Positions 26,612 through 36,028 of a DNA stretch of 64,000 nucleotides are shown here, piece by piece; position 1 is the stretch's first letter; the number at the start of each line of letters is the position of its first letter. The notes under the pieces were generated by a model. The model did not search any database and had not been told where the DNA came from. It saw only the letters and a program-made list of their open reading frames with translations. The stretch comes from Owenweeksia sp963758205. Lineage in GTDB: Bacteria > Bacteroidota > Bacteroidia > Flavobacteriales > Schleiferiaceae. A program made the translations under genes and the position numbers. The stretch is from the NCBI GenBank assembly GCA_963758205.1, contig CAVWUM010000001.1, positions 620,001-684,000 of the forward strand, in the 5' to 3' direction.

Positions 26612-28549
26612 ATGGCCACAACTAAAAGTAAGCAGAGCATTTTCTCCATCATTATCCTAGTATTATTCATTCTGCTTCCGCTGGTAAAAGTTTCATCATT
26701 AGTAGATCATACGCTGGCTTCACGTCAGTTTTTAGGATCAATAGCGGTAGGTGGTTTATTAGTAGCCATTATGCTTAGGGGTCCTAAAAAACCTTTACCT
26801 GTTGGTTTGCTGGCAATCAGCTTTTTGGGCTTTTTGGTTATGAACTTTGTTGCGGTAAGCAATGCCATAAACCCAATTGAAAGCTGGGGGACGATTACTC
26901 GCTACCTGCTTATGTTTTCTTTTTTGATAGCGATGCTGTATTTGTTACACACCAAGGTTGTTAGTGCGTCACAGCTCATTCAATCTGTAATATTGTTTGG
27001 CGCTGTAGCGGGAGTGATAACATTATTTAACCTGTTGCAAGCCTTGGCAAGTGGTGAGTTTTTTACAGATATATATACTGTAAAAGGAAATTTTGCACAT
27101 AAAAACCTGTTGTCATCTGCATTAATGCTGGCTTTACCATTTGTAATAATGGGCGCTTCCGTGCTTAATGGCTTTTGGAAGAAAGGGTCGCTAGTACTTG
27201 CTTTTTTGTTAGTGATTGAAATCTTTGTTTTACGAACCCGAGGCGTTTGGCTCTCAGTGTTTATCGCCACATTTACCACTACCACCCTATTTTTTATTTT
27301 AAGAAAGAAGGCTGTAAGTAACACCAGGTTTCCTTTTAAGCTGGTGGGTTTAGGTGCTGGTATAGCTGTTATTTTACTGGTGGGGCTATTCTCGGCATCA
27401 GGGGTGCAGGAGAGTGTATCGGATACTACCAACCTTGATAAGCGCCTTATTTTTTGGGAGAACAGTATGGAGATGGTGAAGGAAAATCCCGTTACAGGTG
27501 TAGGGCCTGGCAACTGGAAAATTAACTTCCCCAAATACGGCCTTGGAGGTTTGGATTATAATGTAGTGCAGGGCATTACCCACGTACAGCGCCCGCATAA
27601 TGATTACCTGTGGGTGCTAACTGAATCCGGTATTTTAGGATTTGTATTCTTCATAGGCATATTTGTTTGTGCCTTTTGGCGCGTGGCGGGCAACTTTAAA
27701 AAAATCGCTTCTAAAGAAGATATGGCCATTGACCTGGCCATATCCTTCGGACTTTTAAGCTATCTGGTTTTCTCTATAACTGATTTTCCATTGGAGCGGA
27801 CGAGCCATAACTTTTTGATTATGGCCCTTATTGCCCTGATTTTTAGAAATGGATTACCGGAAGGAAAAATCAACCTTAAGGGAAATGGTTGGGCAATATT
27901 GCTTTTAGGTATGGTTGTGTTTTCTCTTACCGTGAGCTATTACCGCATGGAGGGCGAAAAGCATAGTGTAAAGGTGCTTGAGGCCAATGCTCAGCGTAAT
28001 GCGCAGGTAATCATACCCGAAGCGGAGGATGCAATAAATCCATTTTACAATATGGACAACTTTGCCAACCCGCTGTACTACTACAGTTCATTGGGCAAGT
28101 TGGTGCTCAAAAGGCCACAGGAAGCTTTAGAAGATGGATTAATGGCTTATGACATTGCCCCATACAACATTATTACAATTACCCAGCTGGGCAATGTGTA
28201 TAAAACCAAAAATGAAATTGATGAAGCTATGCGCTATTATAACCTGGCTACTGATATTTCACCTAAATATGAAATTGGCAGGTTTAGTAAGGCCGAACTT
28301 TACCTTAACCAAAATAAATATGTGGAAGCTATGCGTGAGCTTTGGGTGCTAAATCCGAAAACCAAGGATCCACGGATGAAGCAACAGCTACCCTACACTA
28401 TGCAACAGCTATATAAAACACGGGCTGAGCATGGCGAGTTTAAGGGATTGATGAAATATATGGATGGGAAAAACCTGAAAACTCCGGATGACTATATCAA
28501 TCTTTTTGATTCGTTTGTGCGCTCAGGTATTCAGCCGAAAGGCCAGTAG
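26612..28549 (+). CDS. O-antigen ligase/polymerase family protein with C-terminal TPR region
   Basis: A 645-residue membrane protein. Residues 1 to about 445 contain about twelve hydrophobic helices with the Wzy_C motifs VWLSVFIATF, GVGPGNWKI and HNDYLWVLTESGILGF. The remaining 190 residues are soluble and contain TPR-like helices (DIAPYNIITITQLGNVYKTK, AMRYYNLATDISPKYE). It probably joins glycan repeats or transfers a polymer to an acceptor on the periplasmic face. It is encoded on the strand opposite the adjacent GT2 and exporter genes and its last 27 bases overlap the convergent GT2 gene. The polymer is unknown. Confidence 0.88.
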   Translation: MATTKSKQSIFSIIILVLFILLPLVKVSSLVDHTLASRQFLGSIAVGGLLVAIMLRGPKKPLPVGLLAISFLGFLVMNFVAVSNAINPIESWGTITRYLLMFSFLIAMLYLLHTKVVSASQLIQSVILFGAVAGVITLFNLLQALASGEFFTDIYTVKGNFAHKNLLSSALMLALPFVIMGASVLNGFWKKGSLVLAFLLVIEIFVLRTRGVWLSVFIATFTTTTLFFILRKKAVSNTRFPFKLVGLGAGIAVILLVGLFSASGVQESVSDTTNLDKRLIFWENSMEMVKENPVTGVGPGNWKINFPKYGLGGLDYNVVQGITHVQRPHNDYLWVLTESGILGFVFFIGIFVCAFWRVAGNFKKIASKEDMAIDLAISFGLLSYLVFSITDFPLERTSHNFLIMALIALIFRNGLPEGKINLKGNGWAILLLGMVVFSLTVSYYRMEGEKHSVKVLEANAQRNAQVIIPEAEDAINPFYNMDNFANPLYYYSSLGKLVLKRPQEALEDGLMAYDIAPYNIITITQLGNVYKTKNEIDEAMRYYNLATDISPKYEIGRFSKAELYLNQNKYVEAMRELWVLNPKTKDPRMKQQLPYTMQQLYKTRAEHGEFKGLMKYMDGKNLKTPDDYINLFDSFVRSGIQPKGQ

Positions 28550-29389
28550 TATTTGCAGAAGAACTGTTTTGCCAGAATACGATCCTGATTTTTTATAATA
28601 GGCCCGCGCTTCATTGCGGTTCCCTCTTTTATGATGAAAACGCGCCACCTCCAGGTATTTTCTTCTTTTTGCTTTTTCAGGCAAATCGTCATCAAAAAAC
28701 TCTTTTGAACGAAAATGCTCAATAACAGCCATCACATTTTTAAGATGTCTTTCAATATCAGTGCTCATGCCACCCGTCTCCCTGTAGTAGGTTAAAGGAA
28801 GGTTTATTCGTTCAAAAATGATGTTATCCTTCATCATACTGATCCATACAAACAGGTCTTCTGCACCATGGTGTGCCGGTATTTCTGAAAACTGATATTT
28901 ACGGAAAAGGTATGTTTTACCTACGGTAGCCGAGGGTAGAATGGGATTTCCTCTTTTTAGCAATTCATCAATGGTTTTTACCTGGTGGCAAGGTCTGATT
29001 CGGGTTTTGGTGAGGCCAAATGTTTTAACAGGGTGGTAATACACATCAGCTGCCTTCTCCTTAATTTCCTTGGCTACTAGCTCAAGTTTTTCAGGAGCCC
29101 AGTAATCATCTGCATCCAAAAAGGCCACCCAGGCATGTGATGCTTTTTGTACACCCTGGTTGCGGGCATTGCCCAATCCGCCATTTGTTTGGTTGATGAG
29201 CGATACGTTAAGATCAGAATTGGCCCGAATCCATCGGTCACATATTTCGTAACTATCGTCAGTAGATCCATCATTTACCAAAACCACCTCAAACTCACGG
29301 TAAGTTTGATTCTCTACACTATGCAACGCCTGCTGTAATGTATCAGCGGCATTGTAGATAGGGATGATTATGGAAAATTGTGGTTTCAA
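28523..29389 (-). CDS. GT2 family glycosyltransferase
   Basis: A 288-residue GT-A inverting glycosyltransferase: FSIIIPIYNAADTLQQAL at the start, the nucleotide-binding VLVNDGSTDDSYEIC, the GNARNQGV motif, and the metal-binding DADDYW. The only start available is TTG at 29389, overlapping the stop of the upstream gene as TTGA; an in-frame stop lies two codons further up. It ends inside the convergent O-antigen ligase gene with a 27-base overlap. Together with the next GT2 it likely adds sugars to the polysaccharide exported by the second Wzm/Wzt system. Confidence 0.85.
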   Translation of the reverse strand: MKPQFSIIIPIYNAADTLQQALHSVENQTYREFEVVLVNDGSTDDSYEICDRWIRANSDLNVSLINQTNGGLGNARNQGVQKASHAWVAFLDADDYWAPEKLELVAKEIKEKAADVYYHPVKTFGLTKTRIRPCHQVKTIDELLKRGNPILPSATVGKTYLFRKYQFSEIPAHHGAEDLFVWISMMKDNIIFERINLPLTYYRETGGMSTDIERHLKNVMAVIEHFRSKEFFDDDLPEKAKRRKYLEVARFHHKRGNRNEARAYYKKSGSYSGKTVLLQILLAFRLNT

Positions 29390-30414
29390 TATTCAAAGTA
29401 TTTTCCTGGAAACAGTCGTTTACGAATGTCTTTAGCGGGCTTAAGTAACCCCAGCGACCTCACAACCCAGCGCGTGGCAATAAAAAGGTACGTATATATG
29501 ATGTGTAGGAATACCCAACGCTTGTACTTCCTGAAAAATCGGTATAACCTAAGGTTTACCTTAAAATTCCAGAAGTTCCATTTTTGGCGTGGCAGGCTGC
29601 CAATCCACCAATGTGAAATACGGCTCAAGGCGTGATCCGCACTTTGTTCGCTACCCGGCACATTTACGCGTATAAACGTATTAATACGGATAATCTCCTG
29701 GTACACTGTGCCATCTACATTGGCTCGCTGCCGCTGTGTTTGGTCATGCACCCTAAAGTAATTCAACAATTCGGGTGTAAAGGCGAGGTCATTTTTGGCC
29801 AACAGGCGAGCATATAAGTACCAGTCGCCATTTAGCTTCATGGTCATATCAGCCATGCCGGCTTCAATAAAAGCACTTTTACGTATTAGTGCTCCGCTGG
29901 CATTTGGTATAGGGTTGTGGAATAGCAGCCATTCTCTGCATGCATCTTTACCACTTTTAACAAAGGGCTTTTGCCAGGCATCCGTTTCATAAATAAACTC
30001 CAGATTTTTTTGGTAGCTGTTTTTTATTTCCCCCTGTTCATCTACCAGGTAAGTCTGGCAATAAGCCATACCTGCGTTAGGGTTTTTATCTAAAAGCGGT
30101 ACAAGGGTTTCCAGTAAAGTGGGCTCACAAAAATCATCACTCTCTGCAAACCAAAGATATTCCCCTTTGGCCATCTCAGAGCCTTTATTCCACTGGGCAA
30201 AAGGGCTGCCGGAGTTTTTCTCGTTAAAATGGGTTTTTATTTCAGGATGCTGCAGTGCATAGGAGGTTATGATTTCCCGGCTATTATCAGGCGAGCAATC
30301 ATCCAGTATCAGCAGCTCAAAATCCCTGAAGGTTTGCGCCAACACACTTTCAATACGCTTAGGTAAATAGGGCGCGTGATTATAGTTCGGTATTATTACG
30401 GATACCTTGGGCAT
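29386..30414 (-). CDS. GT2 family glycosyltransferase
   Basis: A 342-residue GT-A enzyme with VSVIIPNYNHAPYLPKRIES, LILDDCSPDNSREII, SGSPFAQWNKG and the catalytic DxD-like AESDDFCEP. The C-terminal 80 residues include a hydrophobic segment (VFLHIIYTYLFIATRWVV) that may tether it to the membrane. The ATG at 30414 is unambiguous. The gene is translationally coupled to the downstream GT2 gene (TTGA) and follows the sulfotransferase gene at 30483-31133 by 68 bases. Donor and acceptor are unknown. Confidence 0.87.
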   Translation of the reverse strand: MPKVSVIIPNYNHAPYLPKRIESVLAQTFRDFELLILDDCSPDNSREIITSYALQHPEIKTHFNEKNSGSPFAQWNKGSEMAKGEYLWFAESDDFCEPTLLETLVPLLDKNPNAGMAYCQTYLVDEQGEIKNSYQKNLEFIYETDAWQKPFVKSGKDACREWLLFHNPIPNASGALIRKSAFIEAGMADMTMKLNGDWYLYARLLAKNDLAFTPELLNYFRVHDQTQRQRANVDGTVYQEIIRINTFIRVNVPGSEQSADHALSRISHWWIGSLPRQKWNFWNFKVNLRLYRFFRKYKRWVFLHIIYTYLFIATRWVVRSLGLLKPAKDIRKRLFPGKYFEY

Positions 30415-30482
30415 GAGTAGAGTACAAGAGTGCTAGTGTGATTAAGCTGTGAAATTAAGCTTTTCTGCTTTTTTTAAAGGAG

Positions 30483-31133
30483 CTACTTTCTTACATAGTC
30501 TTTAAAAAGAGAGAGCAGTTCTTTTCCGGTAAATTCTTCGAGGGGCTTTATGGCTTTTGAATCCAGGTTGCAGATATCCTCATAATGAACCTCAATGTAG
30601 CGCTTGCCAAGCTGTGATTTATAGGAGCGGCCCTGTTGCAGGTAGGTGTGTGCCAGTTTCTTTCCAAAATCCAAATTATCAAATCGTTCATCGTGTACCT
30701 CGCCTTTCACCTTATTCCGCTGTGCCAGGCTTGCAGCCACATCATTCTCATTTCTTATTACATGTATCACTTTAGCCGTGGGATAAAGTTGTAGCCACAT
30801 TGGTAATGTAAACGTATTGCGGGGATCCTTCCAGCCCCATGCCGGAGACTGGAGGTTAAGTAACATCTGTTTCCAGCGGCCATAGGTGCGGAAGTGCTCA
30901 AAGAACAACACTTTGGCAGGCAGGTGTTTCCAATAAACTTCATCGGGAACCTGGGGTGTTACCCAGTTGGCACCGGCTGCCCAAAGTGTTTGCTGGTTGA
31001 GGCTCAAAAAGTGCATAGCCTCATAGTTATGATCCTTAACCACTCCCATAAAAATCCCGGCTTTTTCCAATACTTTAGCCACCAGCGAAGTGCCGCTGCG
31101 GTGCATGCCTATTATTATATACGGAGATTTCAA
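30483..31133 (-). CDS. Sulfotransferase family protein (Sulfotransfer_1/3 type)
   Basis: A 216-residue protein with the 5'-PSB loop at the very N-terminus (IIIGMHRSGTSLVAKVLEKAG) and the 3'-PB segment VIHVIRNENDVAASLAQR, both intact. WGWKDPRNTFTLP is a further conserved family segment. It is of a different subfamily from the HIPKTAGT-type enzymes in the window. The only start before the PSB loop is TTG at 31133-31131; an in-frame stop lies 16 bases upstream. That TTG shares base 31133 with the ATG of the divergent sulfotransferase gene, so the two genes have no space between them. It is the first gene of the minus-strand GT2 operon. Confidence 0.83.
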   Translation of the reverse strand: MKSPYIIIGMHRSGTSLVAKVLEKAGIFMGVVKDHNYEAMHFLSLNQQTLWAAGANWVTPQVPDEVYWKHLPAKVLFFEHFRTYGRWKQMLLNLQSPAWGWKDPRNTFTLPMWLQLYPTAKVIHVIRNENDVAASLAQRNKVKGEVHDERFDNLDFGKKLAHTYLQQGRSYKSQLGKRYIEVHYEDICNLDSKAIKPLEEFTGKELLSLFKDYVRK

Positions 31134-31840
31134 TGCTGGAAGAATTATTTAAGGGAGCTAAAACTAAGGTGGTTTTTTTACACCTGCCAAAAACAGCAGG
31201 AACAAGTTTTGTAAATTTTTTAAACGACCAGTACAAACCGGGTGAGATGCTCCACAAATACAAGGAGATACTGAGTGCTGATGACCTTTCCGGTATTACA
31301 AAAGCAGTGGTTGGGCACCTGCCATTTAACTGGTTAAATCTTGATGTTCACCAATGCAAACAACAAGGCTGGAAGTTCATAAGCTTTGTGCGCAATCCTG
31401 TTGATCGTTGTATTTCCAGCTACCTGGCTGTTAAGAATTCTGACAGGAAAGAGCATAAGGTAAAATTTAACTCATGGAATAGGAGCTTTGAAGGGTTTTT
31501 AGACGCCCCGCATAGTTATAACTGGCAATGTCAGTTTTTTTCGGGTTTTAAGCTAAATCCGGATATCTCCAAAACACCTCAGTTATTACTGGAAAAAGCC
31601 ATTCTGAATATTCACAAAATGGACTTTGTGGGCCGTACAGAAAACTTTGAATCAGAGCTTAAATATCTCTGTAAAACTTATAATTGGAAGGCTAAGCAGG
31701 TTTATTTAAGTAATGTAGGGGGCGATAAGCGAGAAGCTGTTGAGCTAAAAGAAAAGTATAGCGAAAGACTGGAAGAGCGCTCTGCGCTTGACTTTGAGTT
31801 GATAAAAGTAATTGAAGAAAAATTTGGATCAACGAGTTAG
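31133..31840 (+). CDS. Sulfotransferase family protein (Sulfotransfer_2 type)
   Basis: A 235-residue paralogue of the proteins at 3489-4160 and 9416-10060: the 5'-PSB loop VVFLHLPKTAGTSFVNFL and the 3'-PB segment FVRNPVDRCISSYLAV are both intact. Its ATG shares one base with the start of the opposite-strand sulfotransferase, and its TAG overlaps the stop of the convergent Wzt gene by four bases, so it is wedged between two minus-strand genes without any non-coding sequence. Its promoter must therefore lie within the opposite gene. Sulfation of the same glycan is the natural inference. Confidence 0.85.
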   Translation: MLEELFKGAKTKVVFLHLPKTAGTSFVNFLNDQYKPGEMLHKYKEILSADDLSGITKAVVGHLPFNWLNLDVHQCKQQGWKFISFVRNPVDRCISSYLAVKNSDRKEHKVKFNSWNRSFEGFLDAPHSYNWQCQFFSGFKLNPDISKTPQLLLEKAILNIHKMDFVGRTENFESELKYLCKTYNWKAKQVYLSNVGGDKREAVELKEKYSERLEERSALDFELIKVIEEKFGSTS

Positions 31841-33000
31841 TAGCTCCACTGCTGAGGCGTTTCCACACCTTCTTTATTTCTGAGGTATATTTTTCCTGAA
31901 TCAAAAAAGTCTCCCTCCTGTACTTCAAATATCAGGGCTTCTCTTATTTTATCCTGCAGCTGGCCGTTGGCAAAAATGCTGGCCATTATACTGTAAGTGC
32001 CGTTCAGTAAATTCAGCTTTGGGATGTGGCAAGTTACTTTGCTTATTCCTTCAGCATCTGTTATAGGGTGCCCACTGTAGAGGTTGCTGAGGGTGGTAAC
32101 AAATATTCCTTCAGATGTTGCAACATTAAGGCGGATGTGTAAATCCTTTATTTCTGCTGTGTTTGTTTTAAACGCTACTTCTAACCGTGCCTCTTTTCCT
32201 GTTATCAGGATGCCATTGTTTGATGTTTGCCACTGCAGACCGGTTAATGTTATATCACCATTGCCATTTCGATCGGTGCGGTTATGTAGCGCTGTGTTTT
32301 TGGCGAAATCTTTTAAAGCTCTTAAATAGGAATTGCACACGGTGTCAGAATCTCCGAGTTCTTTAACCTTTCCGTGATCAAGCCATGCTACTTGATCACA
32401 TAACTCGCGTATAGCTGCTAGGTTATGGCTTACAAAAATTATGGTGCGACCAACCTCACGGGTTGCCTCGTTCATCTTTCCAAGACATTTTTTCTGGAAT
32501 TCTGCATCGCCTACGGCTAATACTTCATCTACCAGCAATATTTCCGAACGCAAATGAGCCGCCACCGAAAACGCTAGCCTCACATACATACCGCTACTGT
32601 AGTGCTTTACAGCTGTATCCAGAAACTCCTCCACCCCTGAAAAATCCACGATTTTATCAAACTGGCTTTGTATCTCAGCTTTAGACATGCCCAATACAGC
32701 CCCGTTTAAAAATATATTTTCACGACCGCTCAGGTCTGGATGGAAGCCTGTGCCGACCTCTAGCAAAGAAGCCAACCGGCCGTTGATCTTTACTTCACCT
32801 TTAGTAGGATAGGTGATTCGTGAAAGTATTTTAAGTAGTGTTGATTTACCTGCACCGTTAGGCCCAATGAGCCCTGTAACTTTTCCTTCTTCAATTTCAA
32901 GGTTAATAGTATCAAGCGCTTTAAAAATCTCCTTCTTACGGCCTTTCGTAATCTGGTAATCCTTGCTGAGGTTGTGGATGGAAATAGCCGATCTACTCAT
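31837..33000 (-). CDS. ABC transporter ATP-binding protein with Wzt C-terminal carbohydrate-binding domain
   Basis: A 387-residue ATPase. Residues 1 to about 240 are the nucleotide-binding domain with Walker A GLIGPNGAGKSTLLKILS, signature YSSGMYVRLAFSVA, Walker B ILLVDEVLAVGDAEF and switch IFVSHNLAA. Residues about 255-387 form a beta-sandwich Wzt_C domain (GILITGKEARLEVAF, LNLLNGTYSIMASIF), which in the O9a-type systems recognises the modified non-reducing end of the polymer before export. That makes a terminal modification of the glycan likely; in this locus sulfation is an attractive but unproven candidate. It overlaps the permease gene in an ATGA arrangement. Confidence 0.92.
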   Translation of the reverse strand: MSRSAISIHNLSKDYQITKGRKKEIFKALDTINLEIEEGKVTGLIGPNGAGKSTLLKILSRITYPTKGEVKINGRLASLLEVGTGFHPDLSGRENIFLNGAVLGMSKAEIQSQFDKIVDFSGVEEFLDTAVKHYSSGMYVRLAFSVAAHLRSEILLVDEVLAVGDAEFQKKCLGKMNEATREVGRTIIFVSHNLAAIRELCDQVAWLDHGKVKELGDSDTVCNSYLRALKDFAKNTALHNRTDRNGNGDITLTGLQWQTSNNGILITGKEARLEVAFKTNTAEIKDLHIRLNVATSEGIFVTTLSNLYSGHPITDAEGISKVTCHIPKLNLLNGTYSIMASIFANGQLQDKIREALIFEVQEGDFFDSGKIYLRNKEGVETPQQWSY

Positions 33001-33788
33001 ACTATGTCGGCAATTTTCATTTCTACTTTCTGGAAGTATGTTATCCCCGTAAGGAAAAGTAAAACAACCATAGCATACGAAATAGCGGCAGCAGGGCTAA
33101 GCGGTTGCCCAAAAAGTGCCGCCCTGAAGCTTTCGATAATTCCGGTCATAGGATTCAGGTAAATCAGGAATCTCCACTGCTCGGGTATCAGTCCATCAAT
33201 TAATTTGGCGGAGTAGGCAACCGGTGTAAGGAAAAATAAGATCTGCAATACAAAAGGGAGTATTTGCTGTAAATCGCGAAAACGGATGGAAAGAGCGCTG
33301 GCCCATAGACCTATGCCCAAAGCGGCAATAGCAGTTGCCAGCAAGGCGGGTATAAAAAACAATATACCAACGCCACCAAAACCAGTGGTGAATAAAAGTA
33401 AAATCAACAGGAGCAAACCAACAAGAGGTTCAACCAAACCCACCAAAGCCCGCGATAGTGGCAGGCATAGCCTGGGGAAGTATATTTTACGAATCATACC
33501 CTGGTTAAAAATGAGCGATGATGCCGATTGGGTAATTACGTAATTGAAGTAATTCCAAAGGACTATTCCGCTTAAAGCGAAGGGCAGGTAGGGGATGCCA
33601 TTGGTGGATACCGTTACCACTTTTTGAAACACTAAAAACAGCGCAGCCACAGAGGCTATGGGCTGCACCAGCGACCACCAAAAACCAATATAGGTTTGTG
33701 CATACCGCACCTTATAGTCGCGGGCGGCAAACGTAAAAAGCAGTTGGCGATAGCTTATCAGCTCGGTTATGCTCTGCCAAAGACTCAA
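32997..33788 (-). CDS. ABC-2 type polysaccharide export permease (Wzm-like)
   Basis: A 263-residue membrane protein with six hydrophobic helices and the Wzm interface segment FTFAARDYKVRYAQTYIGFW; the last-helix motif NPMTGIIESFRAALFG is typical. It pairs with the Wzt encoded directly downstream. The start is TTG at 33788. The same frame is open to 33894 without another standard start, and the extra codons spell KYKSTITPGG, resembling the N-terminal segment of other Wzm proteins, so initiation may lie further upstream (an ATC at 33833 would give NDSSKYKS). Second exporter of the window and not closely similar to 4932-5774. Confidence 0.88.
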   Translation of the reverse strand: MSLWQSITELISYRQLLFTFAARDYKVRYAQTYIGFWWSLVQPIASVAALFLVFQKVVTVSTNGIPYLPFALSGIVLWNYFNYVITQSASSLIFNQGMIRKIYFPRLCLPLSRALVGLVEPLVGLLLLILLLFTTGFGGVGILFFIPALLATAIAALGIGLWASALSIRFRDLQQILPFVLQILFFLTPVAYSAKLIDGLIPEQWRFLIYLNPMTGIIESFRAALFGQPLSPAAAISYAMVVLLFLTGITYFQKVEMKIADIV

Positions 33789-33893
33789 ACCGCCAGGGGT
33801 AATGGTGCTTTTATATTTTGAGGAATCGTTGATTTTATAAGGATTTGAGGCAAATATAATCCTAGGAAAACAATGGGAGTGCAGTTTAGATCT

Positions 33894-35996
33894 TTATGAA
33901 ATCCTACCCCATTGGGTCCGCCCTTTCATCCTTTCGTTAAACGTGGTAAAAATGGCGCGGTGCTGGGGTTTATCCAGTCCGGGGTCATCTTTAAGGATAG
34001 TAAAAACTGCTTCTCTGGCATCTTTAAGGATGGCGCCATCGTGCATCAGGTCTGCAATCTGTAGGTTAAGCATACCGCTTTGGCGGGTTCCCATAATATC
34101 TCCGGGGCCACGCAATTTCATATCCACTTCCGAAATTTCAAAACCATCATTTGTCTTTACCATGGTTTTAATTCGGGTTTTGGCCTCGTTGCTAAGTTTA
34201 TGCCCCGTCATTAATATGCAATACGATTGTTCGGCACCCCGGCCCACGCGGCCCCTAAGTTGATGCAGCTGGCTAAGCCCAAATCGCTCCGAGCTTTCAA
34301 TTACCATAACGGAGGCATTAGGAACGTTTACCCCAACTTCAATTACCGTGGTGGCCACCATTATTTTGGTTTTGCCTTCCACAAAGCGCTGCATCTCAAA
34401 ATCTTTATCTGCCGGTTTCATTTTACCATGAACTATACTAATCTGGTACTTTGGAAATGCCCGCACTATACTTTCATATCCATCCTGTAAATCCTTATAG
34501 TCCATGGTTTCCGACTCTTCAATAAGTGGATAAACAATGTAGGCCTGGCGGCCTTTTTCCATCTCTTCATTAAGAAAACCAAAAACCTGAAGCCTGTTTT
34601 TATCAAAGCGGTGTACTGTGGTGATGGGTTTTCGGCCGGGTGGTAATTCATCAATCACCGAAATATCCAGGTTGCCATAGGCGGTCATCGCTAATGTCCG
34701 CGGTATGGGGGTGGCAGTCATAATTAAAACATGGGGCGGGAGTGTATTCTTTTTCCAGAGGCTTGCGCGCTGGGCCACACCAAAGCGATGCTGTTCATCC
34801 ACCACGGCCATGCCCAGGTTTTTGAATTTCACCTTTTCTTCAATTAGTGCGTGGGTGCCAATAAGCAGGTGCAGTTCTCCACTTTGCAGTTTTTCGTGAA
34901 TTTCCTTTCGGGCGGCTGTTTTTACGCTACCCGTAAGTAGGCGAATTTCCAGCCCAAGGTGGTCGGTCATTTCCTTTAGTCCGTTGTAATGCTGTGTGGC
35001 CAATATTTCGGTGGGCGCCATAAGGCATGCCTGAAAGCCATTATCAATAGCCATAAGCATACTCATTAAAGCTACTATGGTTTTGCCACTGCCCACATCG
35101 CCCTGCACCAGGCGGTTCATGTGGCGGCCGTGCATCAGGTCTTTACGGATTTCCTTAAGCACCCGCTTTTGGGCACCCGTTAGTTCAAAGGGTAGTACCT
35201 CTTTAAAAAAGCGATTGAAATTATTTCCAAGTTCCTCAAAAACAAATCCTTTAAACTTTTGCTGGTGGATCATTTTTTGGCGCACCATCTCCATCTGTAA
35301 AAAGAAGAACTCATCGAATTTTAGGCGGTAACGAGCTTTCTCCAGTCTTTTGAGATTTTTTGGAAAATGAACTTCAAAAAAAGAGGCTTCTAGCGGAGCG
35401 AGCTTATACTGACTGATAAAATCATCAGGGTAAAAATCAGTAAGCTGGCCTTTTAGTTGGGGCAACAAAGTGCGAGTGAGTTTGGATATAGCTCTGCCAC
35501 TCAAACCCCGGCTATTCAACTTTTCAGTAGATGGGTAAACCGGCTGTAGGCCCTGCAACGGGCTGGCTTTAAATTCTTCCAGTAATTCAAGTTCAGGGTG
35601 AGGAAAGCTGTAACGGTTGTTAAAAACATTGGGCTTACCAAAAAGCACGTACGGTTGATTGGTCTTCAATGCCTTTTTTATCCATTGTGCCCCTTGAAAC
35701 CAAACCAGCTCCACACTTCCGGTTTCATCTTCAAAACGGGCGGTGAGCCTTTTGCTACGGCCTTTGCCAGCTACTTCGTCAATATGGGTTATTTTACCAA
35801 TTACCTGAACTTCCGCTTCGGTAGAAATAATTTCATTGATCTTATAAAACTTACTTCTATCCACATACCTGAAGGGAAACAAGTGGAGCAAATCCCGATA
35901 GGTAAAGATTTTGAGCTCTTTTTTTAAAAGCTCAGCCTTAGAAGGGCCCACGCCCTTTAGGTATTCTATCGGTGTTTGGAGGGTAGTGTAAGACAC
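33894..35996 (-). CDS. recG: ATP-dependent DNA helicase RecG
   Basis: A 700-residue branch-migrating helicase that remodels stalled forks and Holliday junctions. The N-terminal PIEYLKGVGPSKAELLKKEL and OB-fold wedge domain (about 60-160) precede the SF2 core: Walker A GDVGSGKTIVALMS, DEQHRFGV (DEAD-box equivalent), TATPIPRTLAMTAYG, and the C-terminal QLRGRVGRG. Length and domain order are normal. The start is GTG at 35996, three codons ahead of the conserved region. A TTACTTTG box ends five bases upstream. Confidence 0.96.
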   Translation of the reverse strand: MSYTTLQTPIEYLKGVGPSKAELLKKELKIFTYRDLLHLFPFRYVDRSKFYKINEIISTEAEVQVIGKITHIDEVAGKGRSKRLTARFEDETGSVELVWFQGAQWIKKALKTNQPYVLFGKPNVFNNRYSFPHPELELLEEFKASPLQGLQPVYPSTEKLNSRGLSGRAISKLTRTLLPQLKGQLTDFYPDDFISQYKLAPLEASFFEVHFPKNLKRLEKARYRLKFDEFFFLQMEMVRQKMIHQQKFKGFVFEELGNNFNRFFKEVLPFELTGAQKRVLKEIRKDLMHGRHMNRLVQGDVGSGKTIVALMSMLMAIDNGFQACLMAPTEILATQHYNGLKEMTDHLGLEIRLLTGSVKTAARKEIHEKLQSGELHLLIGTHALIEEKVKFKNLGMAVVDEQHRFGVAQRASLWKKNTLPPHVLIMTATPIPRTLAMTAYGNLDISVIDELPPGRKPITTVHRFDKNRLQVFGFLNEEMEKGRQAYIVYPLIEESETMDYKDLQDGYESIVRAFPKYQISIVHGKMKPADKDFEMQRFVEGKTKIMVATTVIEVGVNVPNASVMVIESSERFGLSQLHQLRGRVGRGAEQSYCILMTGHKLSNEAKTRIKTMVKTNDGFEISEVDMKLRGPGDIMGTRQSGMLNLQIADLMHDGAILKDAREAVFTILKDDPGLDKPQHRAIFTTFNERMKGRTQWGRIS

Positions 35997-36000
35997 AAGG

Positions 36001-36008
36001 CAAAGTAA
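36001..36008 (-). promoter_or_regulatory. Candidate -7 element for recG
   Basis: TTACTTTG on the minus strand matches TAnnTTTG at seven of eight positions and lies four bases before the GTG start. A near-leaderless mRNA would result. Confidence 0.35.
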
Positions 36009-36028
36009 AGCCTCTTTGGAAATTTTTG

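Noticed and set aside
26980..27534. A 184-codon minus-strand frame inside the O-antigen ligase gene
   Set aside because: Complement of a clear membrane protein; composition is that of an antisense shadow.
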